Under the pieces are notes generated by a model that saw only the letters and a list, made by a program, of their open reading frames with translations, made no database searches and was not told the origin of the DNA. The position numbers and the translations under genes were made by a program. DNA of 20,793 nucleotides from Bacteroidales bacterium (lineage in GTDB: Bacteria; Bacteroidota; Bacteroidia; Bacteroidales; JAGOPY01): NCBI GenBank assembly GCA_030638325.1, contig DAOWEV010000186.1:1-20793 (forward strand), in the 5' to 3' direction. Of the stretch, positions 14,126-20,793 are shown piece by piece. How positions within the stretch are numbered: position 1 is the first letter of the stretch; every line of letters begins with the position of its first letter.

Positions 14126-15661
14126 GTGAAAACCATAAGAGTTGTATCGAATAAACTGTTTCTTTTCTTCATATTTGTTATCTGCTGTTTTTTTGCAGGA
14201 TTAACACATCTGAATGCCCAGAAAAAGCAAAAAGTTCATATTGAACATACCGATGTCCTGAGATTCGATAAACGGTCGGGCAAAAATATTCAGAAGCTGA
14301 TCGGACATGTTGTAATGAGGCAGGACAGTACCAGGTTTTATTGTGATAGCGCTTATTTGAACAACAAAAGTAACATTATGGAGGCTTTCGGGCATGTCCA
14401 TATTGATGTTAACGATTCTGTAGATGTCTTTGGAGATTATTTGACCTATAACGGGAATTCCAGGATAGCCATTCTGGACAGCAATGTCATCCTGGATGAT
14501 AAGAAGATGATCCTGACCACCGATCATCTGATTTATCACAGGATCGATGAATGGGCTTTTTATAATACGGGAGGTAAGATCATCAATAAGGACAATGTAT
14601 TGACCAGCAGGATCGGGAGGTATTTCACCAGGTCCCGGGAATTTTTTTTCCGGGATTCCGTTGTGCTGGTGAATCCTGATTATCTGCTCTGTTCCGACAC
14701 ATTAAAGTACAATACGGAAACGGAGGTAGTATATATATTTGGGCCTACCACCATTATCGGAGATGAGGACTCGATATACAGCGAATATGGCTGGTATGAT
14801 ACCCGGAAAAACCTGATCCAGCTCAGGCAAAACTCGTTTATTCAGCGTGGGGATCAATCCCTGCGGGCCGATTCACTATTTTATGACCGTGAACAGAAGT
14901 TCGGAAAGTCATTTTATAACGTCTGCCTGACTGATACGGTGCAGGATGTGATTATCTATGGACAGTATGCCGAGTTTGACAGACTCGCGGGATATTCTCT
15001 GATCACAGATAGTATTACAGCCATTTTGATCGATCAGCAGGATTCTTTATTTATGCATTCAGACACGATCATGATCCTCAATGACAGCAAAGGCAAGGCC
15101 AGCAAGATCCTGGCTTATTATAAAATGAAGTTTTACAGAGAGGATATGCAAGGAATGAGCGACTCGCTTGTTTACGATATTAAAGATTCCACCATCCGGC
15201 TGTACCACGAACCGGTCTTATGGTCAGATGAAAACCAGCTAACCTCCGATTCCATATTCATTTACGTTAACCATAACAGGACAGACTCAATTTCAATGTT
15301 CAATGCTGCCTTTATCGTATCCAGGGATGATACGGCTACATTTAACCAGATACAGGGCAGGCAGATGACCGGCTATTTTACAAACAATGAACTGACAAGT
15401 ATCAATGTTTCAGGTAATGCCGAAACGATTTATTTTGTGAGAGAAGAAGATAAATCGATGATTGGGGTAAATATATCATTGGCAAGTTATATGAACATTG
15501 GCCTGGAAGATAATAAAGTCAAAACCATCACCTACCTGGAAAACCCTGACGCCACTTTATTCCCGGAGAGGGAGCTTACACATGGCCAGCTTTTTCTAAA
15601 AGGTTTTCAGTGGCTGGAAAAAAGCAGGCCAATGACAAAAGAGGATATTTTTATATGGTAG
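14126..15661 (+). CDS. OstA/LptA-like LPS transport protein
   Basis: The 511-residue protein starts at a GTG that gives a good signal peptide (MKTIRVVSNKLFLFFIFVIC ... LNAQ); no ATG lies near. Repeated OstA-type beta-jellyroll units are visible: GHVVMRQDSTRFYCDSAYLN, MEAFGHVHIDVNDSV, LTYNGNSRIAILDSNVIL, and later LRADSLFYDRE and GMSDSLVYDIKDSTIRLYHE. The same pattern occurs in LptA, which forms a periplasmic slide that carries lipopolysaccharide from the inner membrane to LptD. The protein is longer than proteobacterial LptA, as is common for OstA-like proteins of Bacteroidota. LptD is encoded 2.2 kb away on the same strand, which supports the role. It begins 10 bases after the efflux adaptor, so it may share that transcript. 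Confidence 0.82.
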   Translation: MKTIRVVSNKLFLFFIFVICCFFAGLTHLNAQKKQKVHIEHTDVLRFDKRSGKNIQKLIGHVVMRQDSTRFYCDSAYLNNKSNIMEAFGHVHIDVNDSVDVFGDYLTYNGNSRIAILDSNVILDDKKMILTTDHLIYHRIDEWAFYNTGGKIINKDNVLTSRIGRYFTRSREFFFRDSVVLVNPDYLLCSDTLKYNTETEVVYIFGPTTIIGDEDSIYSEYGWYDTRKNLIQLRQNSFIQRGDQSLRADSLFYDREQKFGKSFYNVCLTDTVQDVIIYGQYAEFDRLAGYSLITDSITAILIDQQDSLFMHSDTIMILNDSKGKASKILAYYKMKFYREDMQGMSDSLVYDIKDSTIRLYHEPVLWSDENQLTSDSIFIYVNHNRTDSISMFNAAFIVSRDDTATFNQIQGRQMTGYFTNNELTSINVSGNAETIYFVREEDKSMIGVNISLASYMNIGLEDNKVKTITYLENPDATLFPERELTHGQLFLKGFQWLEKSRPMTKEDIFIW

Positions 15662-15668
15662 TTGTAAC

Positions 15669-15680
15669 CCCGCCGGCGGG
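15669..15680. terminator. GC-rich 12-bp palindrome between convergent genes
   Basis: CCCGCCGGCGGG is a perfect palindrome 7 bases after the OstA-like stop codon and 34 bases before the end of the convergent MlaD gene. Its place suggests a transcription stop for one or both genes. It has almost no loop and no T run on either side, so it is not a standard intrinsic terminator. Confidence 0.3.
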
Positions 15681-15714
15681 ATTCTGCAAGTTCTGAACGG
15701 GCTCCTTACAGCTA

Positions 15715-16662
15715 TTAAAAGAGGGAAAATCGTACATACCGCTTTGGATTTACCCTGATGTCTTCCAGTAACTGGTTCAACTCATAAGCAGTTTTTTCAA
15801 GTTCTATATACAAAGAATCATTGGCGAGTAACTGTCCAATAGTACCTTCTCCATTGTTGATACTGGTAACGATCTCCGAAATCTCACTAACCACAAGATT
15901 CAGGTTTTCAAAGGTTTTCGGAATATTGGCATGAGAAAGAGAGTCGGAAAAGACAGAAAGATTATTCAGAATATTATCAATCTCGTCCTCATTTTCCCTG
16001 AGGTTCAGGGTGATCAAATCGAGGTTATACAGCACATTGGCAACATGACCGGATTGGCTAAGCAACAGTGTATCAAGGGTTTGAGTAGTACTTTCAAGAT
16101 TTTGAAAAGTATAACGGATGCTTTTGATACTGGCCAGCAGCTCACTCCTGATCTCCTGGTTAAATAATTCTTCTATCGTGACAACCATGGTGTCGATAGA
16201 CGATATCAGGTTTTCAACTTTTATTTTCAGTGGTGCGATCTGTTGGTTCACAGCGTCTTTCAGGTTCTGCTCCACATCAGTTGTCAGGGTATCACCGTTT
16301 TGAGCCAGATCAGGCGAATCCCCCAGGATGAGTTCGATGGCCTTAGTACCCATCAGGTCTGAACTGAAGATTTTGGAAACAGAATTACTGGGGATAGGAA
16401 AATCACCTGTCAAACTCAGTTCAACAATAATATTGCCTGACATATCCTTGTCAAAATATACATTACCAACCTGTCCAACCTTCAAGCCGTTGATATAAAC
16501 CGGATCGGTTTTAACGAGCCCGCTTATAAATGGATAGACCGTGAATAGCCTTTGCTCCTTGCTGAAGAAGTCTTTGCCTTTGAGAAAACTTAATCCCCAA
16601 AGTAAAGCCGCAATGGCAAGCACAAAGAAAAAACCAATTTTGAATTCCCGGGATATTTTCAA
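15715..16662 (-). CDS. MlaD/MCE-family lipid-binding protein
   Basis: The 315-residue protein has a single N-terminal membrane anchor (KIGFFFVLAIAALLWGLSFL, residues ~8-27). One MCE domain follows, marked by SGLVKTDPVYINGLKVGQV (47-65) and DLMGTKAIELILG (102-114). The rest is a long helical region likely to form a coiled coil (IKVENLISSIDTMVVTIEEL and ENLNLVVSEISEIVTSINNG). MCE proteins form hexameric rings that move phospholipids between the membranes with an ABC transporter; none of its partner genes is in the window. It lies 31 bases downstream of the amidase gene on the same strand, so the two are very likely co-transcribed. It reads toward the OstA-like gene. Confidence 0.88.
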   Translation of the reverse strand: MKISREFKIGFFFVLAIAALLWGLSFLKGKDFFSKEQRLFTVYPFISGLVKTDPVYINGLKVGQVGNVYFDKDMSGNIIVELSLTGDFPIPSNSVSKIFSSDLMGTKAIELILGDSPDLAQNGDTLTTDVEQNLKDAVNQQIAPLKIKVENLISSIDTMVVTIEELFNQEIRSELLASIKSIRYTFQNLESTTQTLDTLLLSQSGHVANVLYNLDLITLNLRENEDEIDNILNNLSVFSDSLSHANIPKTFENLNLVVSEISEIVTSINNGEGTIGQLLANDSLYIELEKTAYELNQLLEDIRVNPKRYVRFSLF

Positions 16663-16693
16663 AACGAATTCAATTAAATAAACACAAATTTAA

Positions 16694-17788
16694 TCAATTT
16701 TCCAGAAGTTCCTGTGCTTTCTTTACTGAAATTCTTTCTTCATCTCTAAAAGCTACAACGAAAGCATCCTTATATTTAGTGTTGGCATGTAAAGATTTTT
16801 GCAGTTCAAATGCCTTTTCCGGGGAAGCGAAGTTGCCTGTGGTATATTTAAACAAGTTGTTATGCTGGTATTCACGAATATCGTCAAAGCCCTTGAACTT
16901 ACGATAATTCAATGGTTTGGGTTTATTGTATGAGGCAAACTGCACACGGAAAAATATCTGTGGCCTTTCTTTTTCTTCTTCGTGTGTATATTCCAGGATA
17001 GATTTTGCTTTATTGTCTTCTCTTTCGATCTCTGACTTATACTCTTTGAATGCCCTGTAAATGGCAGATGCCATATAAGTTTGCCCGTCCTTTGACCGGA
17101 GATAGGCTTCATCACCGGAATTGGAAAGGAAGCCTGTCTCTATCAACACCCCCGGCATGGCTGTTTTATAAAGGACGAGAAAGCCAGCCTGTTTTACACC
17201 ACGGTCTTTTCTGTGAACCCGTTCCCTGAATTGTGTCTGTACTATTTCGGCAAACCGGGTGCTTTGCTCCAGGAATGCATCCTGGAACATGGTCAGGGTA
17301 ATATAATCCTCATCCAGGTTAGGATCAAACCCCTCGTACATATCTGCGTAGTTCTCTTCTTTCAGGATAGCGGCATTTTCAAGTTTGGCGACCTCCAGGT
17401 TAGCGTCATTTTTATGCAATCCCATCACATAAGTCTCCGTTCCCTGAGGAGAACTAGACCTGTTTGCATTACAATGAATGGAGATGAACAGGTCGGCCTG
17501 ACTGCTGTTGGCAATGCCTGCCCGCTTGTGAAGTTCCACGAATTCATCCCCGGTACGGGTATAGATCACTTCTACGTCAGGCAGGTATTTTTCAATATAA
17601 GATCCGGTTTTCAACGCAATGGCAAGGGCGATATCCTTTTCATGGGCTATTTTTCCGGAAGCGCCCGGGTCTTTACCACCATGCCCGGCATCAATCACAA
17701 CCTTTCTGACGAGGTATTGAGGCAGGCCGGTGGTTGGCAAAAGAATAAGCCCTGTTATTATACCAAATATTAATACAATTCGTTTCAC
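16694..17788 (-). CDS. N-acetylmuramoyl-L-alanine amidase with C-terminal SPOR-like domain
   Basis: This enzyme should cut the bond between MurNAc and L-Ala in peptidoglycan, in the periplasm. The 364-residue frame starts at GTG (17788) with a signal peptide (MKRIVLIFGIITGLILLPTT). The Amidase_3 zinc site is complete: VVIDAGHGGKDPGASG (His 36), AHEKDIALAIALK (Glu 50) and FISIHCNAN (His 105). The catalytic Glu is in GVLIETGFLSN (Glu 217). Residues ~279-347 (FFRVQFASYNKPK ... FKYTTGNFASPEKAFELQKS) resemble a SPOR domain, which binds denuded glycan strands at division sites. A Glu/Lys-rich linker lies between them. It leads the amidase-mlaD unit and is divergent from lptD across a 117-base intergenic space. 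Confidence 0.9.
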   Translation of the reverse strand: MKRIVLIFGIITGLILLPTTGLPQYLVRKVVIDAGHGGKDPGASGKIAHEKDIALAIALKTGSYIEKYLPDVEVIYTRTGDEFVELHKRAGIANSSQADLFISIHCNANRSSSPQGTETYVMGLHKNDANLEVAKLENAAILKEENYADMYEGFDPNLDEDYITLTMFQDAFLEQSTRFAEIVQTQFRERVHRKDRGVKQAGFLVLYKTAMPGVLIETGFLSNSGDEAYLRSKDGQTYMASAIYRAFKEYKSEIEREDNKAKSILEYTHEEEKERPQIFFRVQFASYNKPKPLNYRKFKGFDDIREYQHNNLFKYTTGNFASPEKAFELQKSLHANTKYKDAFVVAFRDEERISVKKAQELLEN

Positions 17789-17850
17789 CTAAAATGATTT
17801 TCTTATTTTAGCTATCAGTTAAACGCACTATGTGGCACGGTATTTTATGA

Positions 17851-17858
17851 TATTTTTG
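17851..17858 (+). promoter_or_regulatory. Candidate -7 promoter box for lptD
   Basis: TATTTTTG matches TAnnTTTG exactly and lies 47 bases upstream of the TTG start of lptD. No TTG was seen at the usual -33 distance, so support is partial. Confidence 0.4.
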
Positions 17859-17870
17859 TGATGGACCATA

Positions 17871-17878
17871 CAAATATA
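17871..17878 (-). promoter_or_regulatory. Candidate -7 promoter box for the amidase-mlaD unit
   Basis: On the minus strand this reads TATATTTG, an exact TAnnTTTG match, 82 bases upstream of the amidase GTG. It lies 12 bases from the plus-strand box for lptD, so the two divergent promoters would overlap. A -33 partner was not found. Confidence 0.3.
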
Positions 17879-17905
17879 ATGCAGGAAAAAGTTTATTGGT
17901 AAAAA

Positions 17906-20581
17906 TTGTCAATCAAGTTTTCAACAGGCTGCCTGATAAGTAAGAGGTTTTTGTTGGTAGTTGCGATACTACTGCAGAGTTATAACTATGTCCTGAAAGC
18001 ATCTCCCTCCGGAATAAGATCAGCAAATGCCAGCTCCATTCATGAGGTGATCATGCCGGATACTGTTATTACCCCTGATACTGTTATTATCCCTGATACC
18101 TCATTACAGGATACCCTGGTGATCAAAGAATCGGAAGATGCCATGGATGCCAGGGTCACATATTCCTGTAAGGATTCAATCCGATTTGATTTCAGGGAGC
18201 AGAAAGTATATTTATATGGCGATGCTGAGATCACTTATGAGGATATTAACCTGAAGGCAGATTATGTGAATATTGACTTTACTGTGAAAACCCTTTACGC
18301 CACAGGGATGCCTGACTCCACTGGTAAGATGGCAGGCAACCCGGTGTTTACCGAAGGGGAACAAAGCTTTAAGGCAAAGACCATGAGGTACAACTATGAA
18401 ACCCGTAAGGGATATATAGAAGGGGTCTTCACCGAGGGCGGGCAAGGCTACCTGCATGGAGACAGGGTGAAGAAGTTCGCGAACAATGATTTAAATATCT
18501 CCGGCGGGTCATACACTACCTGTGATCTTGAAGAGAACCCTCATTACGGGTTCCATTATAATAAATCAAAAGTGATTCCCGGTAAACGCATTGTGACCGG
18601 CCCGGTCTACCTCGTGGTCGAGGGCGTGCCAACACCGCTGGCCTTACCTTTCGGATGGTTCCCGACGGAGCATGGAAAAAAGAACGGCCTTATCATCCCT
18701 TCCTATGGAGAATCGGCAAACCGGGGGTTTTACCTGGACAATGGAGGCTACTACTTTTCCGTAGGAGAACACCTCGACTTTACGATCCTGGGCGATATAT
18801 ACAGTAAGGGAAGCTGGGCAATCAAACCCTCCATGCGCTACCGTAAACGCTATAAATACAACGGGAAAATTAATTTTGGATTTTCCGACGATGTGTTGGG
18901 AACCCCAAATACGCCTGATTATTCCTCTACCAGGAATTTTTCAATCATATGGAGCCACAGACAGGATAAAGCTGCCCGGCCAAGAAGTTCTTTTTCTGCG
19001 GATGTAAACATTAAATCTTCGACCTACAACCGTTTTAACCCGGTCAGTTCTACGGATTATCTATCCAATACCTATAGGTCGAGCATTGCCTGGCAGACCA
19101 CCTTTGGCGACAAGTTTCTCCTGACCATTAATGCCGGCCACACACAAAATACTTTAACACATGATGTGAATGTTACATTGCCGGAGGTCAACTTTACCAT
19201 GAACAGGGTGTATCCCTTTCGTTTTAATAAATTATCGGCCGGTACCAGATGGTATGAAAACATCACGGTGAATTACAATATGAATGCCGTCAATAAATTT
19301 TCGGCCGCCGATTCGGTTTTCTTCACCACTGAAACCCTCAATATGGCCAGTAATGGGATCAAGCATTCCATGCCGATCAACAGCCCTATAAAATTGCTGA
19401 AGTATTTTACCATGACCAATTCAATCAACTTCACGGACAGGATGTACTTTCAATCGATCCAAAAATACTGGTCTGACGACACCTTATTTGTTGGGAACGA
19501 CACCATCGTGGGCTACCTCGTGATAGATACCATTCCGGGTTTTAAAAATGCCATTGATTTTGGCTTTTCATCTTACGTGACTACCAAGATATACGGGATG
19601 TTCCGGTTTGGCAAAAACTCACCGCTAAATGCCATACGCCATGTATTTACACCCACTTTATCATTTGCCTATACACCTGATTTCGGTGCGCCCGGATGGG
19701 GATATTATGATTCATATACCAACTCCGATGGCAAAGAGATCAAATACTCCAAATTCGAGGGCGCTGTCTATGGCTCCCCGCCCGGCAGAAAATCCGGTAA
19801 GGTGGGATTAAAACTGGCGAACATTCTTGAGATAAAAGTCCGCTCAAGGAAAGATACCATCACCGGCTTCAAAAAGATAGTGCTCTTAGAAAACTTTGCT
19901 ATTTCCGGATATTATGATTTTTCGCGCGACTCCCTCAAAATGTCGAAAATCCTTGTGACCGGAAGAACAAGGCTGTTCAAGAAGCTCACAATACAATACA
20001 GGAGCACCTGGGATCCGTATATACTCGATTCTACGGGCACCCGTAACCTGAACCAGTTTGAATGGAACGTGAACAAAAGGTTCCTGAGACTTGACAGAAC
20101 CAACTGGAGTGTCAGTCTTAGCTGGAGGTTCTCGGCTAAAGACTTTGAAAAGAAGACTTTTAAATCAGATGTGGGAACTGCGGAAGAGCTTGAGGAGATC
20201 AACTCTTTCTCGGATGCATATATTGACTGGGATATTCCGTGGGATATCAGTATCAATTATACCCTGAATTACACCCTTATGAGAGCTTATCCTGAATATA
20301 ATAAGCAAACCAATAACACCCTGGTACAGACACTGGGGTTAAACGGTAACGTAAGTATTACGCCGAAATGGAAGATCGGGTTCAGGACCGGCTGGGACTT
20401 TGTAAATAATGACCTCTCATACACCTCTATAAGTATATACCGCGACCTGCACTGCTGGGAGATGAGGTTCAACTGGATCCCGACCGGCTTCCAGAAAAGC
20501 TGGAATTTTTCCATCAACGCCAAAGCCTCTATACTGCAGGATTTGAAGCTTACTAAGAAGAAGGATTTTAGGGACTTTTGA
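17906..20581 (+). CDS. lptD: LPS-assembly outer membrane protein LptD
   Basis: The 891-residue protein should place lipopolysaccharide in the outer leaflet of the outer membrane. An in-frame TAA lies just upstream, and the first ATG (18053) would remove the signal peptide, so TTG 17906 is the best start (CLISKRFLLVVAILLQSYNY). A short Pro-Asp-Thr-rich repeat follows (PDTVITPDTVIIPDT, residues 51-65). An OstA-like N-terminal domain spans about 85-215 (VYLYGDAEITYEDINLKADY, GYIEGVFTEGGQGYLHGDRV). The conserved hinge GGSYTTCDLEENPHYGF and VEGVPTPLALPFGWFPTEHG lead into a long beta-barrel of alternating strands that runs to the C-terminus (CWEMRFNWIPTGFQKSWNFS). The length fits LptD of Bacteroidota. 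The OstA-like gene nearby is its likely partner; the lipoprotein partner LptE is not in the window. It is divergent from the amidase gene. Confidence 0.88.
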   Translation: MSIKFSTGCLISKRFLLVVAILLQSYNYVLKASPSGIRSANASSIHEVIMPDTVITPDTVIIPDTSLQDTLVIKESEDAMDARVTYSCKDSIRFDFREQKVYLYGDAEITYEDINLKADYVNIDFTVKTLYATGMPDSTGKMAGNPVFTEGEQSFKAKTMRYNYETRKGYIEGVFTEGGQGYLHGDRVKKFANNDLNISGGSYTTCDLEENPHYGFHYNKSKVIPGKRIVTGPVYLVVEGVPTPLALPFGWFPTEHGKKNGLIIPSYGESANRGFYLDNGGYYFSVGEHLDFTILGDIYSKGSWAIKPSMRYRKRYKYNGKINFGFSDDVLGTPNTPDYSSTRNFSIIWSHRQDKAARPRSSFSADVNIKSSTYNRFNPVSSTDYLSNTYRSSIAWQTTFGDKFLLTINAGHTQNTLTHDVNVTLPEVNFTMNRVYPFRFNKLSAGTRWYENITVNYNMNAVNKFSAADSVFFTTETLNMASNGIKHSMPINSPIKLLKYFTMTNSINFTDRMYFQSIQKYWSDDTLFVGNDTIVGYLVIDTIPGFKNAIDFGFSSYVTTKIYGMFRFGKNSPLNAIRHVFTPTLSFAYTPDFGAPGWGYYDSYTNSDGKEIKYSKFEGAVYGSPPGRKSGKVGLKLANILEIKVRSRKDTITGFKKIVLLENFAISGYYDFSRDSLKMSKILVTGRTRLFKKLTIQYRSTWDPYILDSTGTRNLNQFEWNVNKRFLRLDRTNWSVSLSWRFSAKDFEKKTFKSDVGTAEELEEINSFSDAYIDWDIPWDISINYTLNYTLMRAYPEYNKQTNNTLVQTLGLNGNVSITPKWKIGFRTGWDFVNNDLSYTSISIYRDLHCWEMRFNWIPTGFQKSWNFSINAKASILQDLKLTKKKDFRDF

Positions 20582-20594
20582 GATTAGACGGTAG

Positions 20595-20733
20595 GACTAA
20601 GGGACTAAGGGACTGAGGGAATGGTGGAATGATGGAAGAGTGGAATGGTGGAAGGTAGGACTGTAGTAGTACTAAGGGACTGAGAGACTGAGGGACTAAG
20701 GGACTTAGGGACTGAGGGAATGGTGGAAGGTGG
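20595..20733. repeat. Degenerate 8-bp tandem repeat tract downstream of lptD
   Basis: From 20595 the sequence divides into octamers that nearly all begin GA and mostly end in G. Nine units run to 20666 (GACTAAGG, GACTAAGG, GACTGAGG, GAATGGTG, GAATGATG, GAAGAGTG, GAATGGTG, GAAGGTAG, GACTGTAG). After an 11-base break, seven more run from 20678 to 20733 (including GACTGAGG, GACTAAGG, GACTTAGG, GAATGGTG). The same sub-series GACTGAGG-GAATGGTG occurs in both halves, so a larger block was probably duplicated. No coding potential was seen. Confidence 0.8.
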
Positions 20734-20793
20734 TTGACGGTAGGCGGTTGACGGTAGGCGGTTGACGGTAGGCGGTTGACGGTAGGCGGTTGA
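20732..20793. repeat. 14-bp tandem repeat running off the window end
   Basis: GGTTGACGGTAGGC is repeated four times without error (20732-20787), and the first six bases of a fifth copy end the window. Perfect identity indicates recent expansion. The tract is GC-richer than the octamers before it and may continue beyond the window. Confidence 0.9.

Noticed and set aside
17213..17773. 186-residue open frame on the plus strand
   Set aside because: It is antisense to the amidase catalytic domain, whose motifs are clear on the minus strand, and has no signature or promoter.

Overview
The window reads as chromosome from a member of the Bacteroidota, probably an environmental Bacteroidia. Three things point there. 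Secreted proteins carry C-terminal type IX secretion (T9SS) sorting domains. Several genes are preceded by the Bacteroidota -7 promoter box TAnnTTTG. An OstA-like protein, an MCE/MlaD protein, an amidase and LptD lie together, an arrangement I recall from this phylum. No tRNA, rRNA or CRISPR array was seen.

Layout. (1) Bases 1-3269 hold two T9SS cargo genes: the 3' end of one, then a complete double beta-helix protein. A frameshifted remnant of a third T9SS sorting domain follows. (2) Bases 3270-6994 are a decay zone. An IS1634-type transposase is flanked by 10-bp direct repeats. Next comes an ORF joining the N-terminal third of a radical SAM enzyme to the C-terminal tail of a GNAT acyltransferase. 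After it is an MMPL/RND-type exporter gene that has lost its middle and changed frame at the join. (3) An intact radical SAM gene (minus strand, 7021-8232) is a paralogue of the broken one. It faces the exporter remnant and probably belonged to the same ancestral cluster. (4) Bases 8579-10132 encode a sialidase-like (BNR) propeller with a T9SS tail. (5) Bases 10237-14115 look like an efflux operon: two tandem TetR paralogues, the first with a degenerate recognition helix, then a TolC-type channel and a lipoprotein membrane-fusion adaptor. No inner-membrane pump is present. (6) Bases 14126-20581 form an outer-membrane biogenesis block: OstA/LptA-like protein, then on the minus strand amidase followed by MlaD, then divergently LptD.

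How the genes fit together. The right half is about the envelope. OstA-like and LptD should move LPS to the outer leaflet, MlaD should bind lipids in the periplasm, the amidase should cut peptidoglycan, and TolC plus adaptor should export small molecules. OstA starts only 10 bp after the adaptor, so efflux and LPS transport genes may be co-transcribed. The left half supplies cell-surface or secreted proteins through T9SS.

Two intergenic regions carry degenerate 8-bp tandem repeats (12854-12909 and 20595-20733). The second runs into 14-bp repeats that reach the window end. I did not find a convincing undescribed system. The strongest points for follow-up are the linked gene wreckage at 3.1-7.0 kb, the pump-less efflux operon with its paired TetR genes, and the 8-bp repeat tracts.
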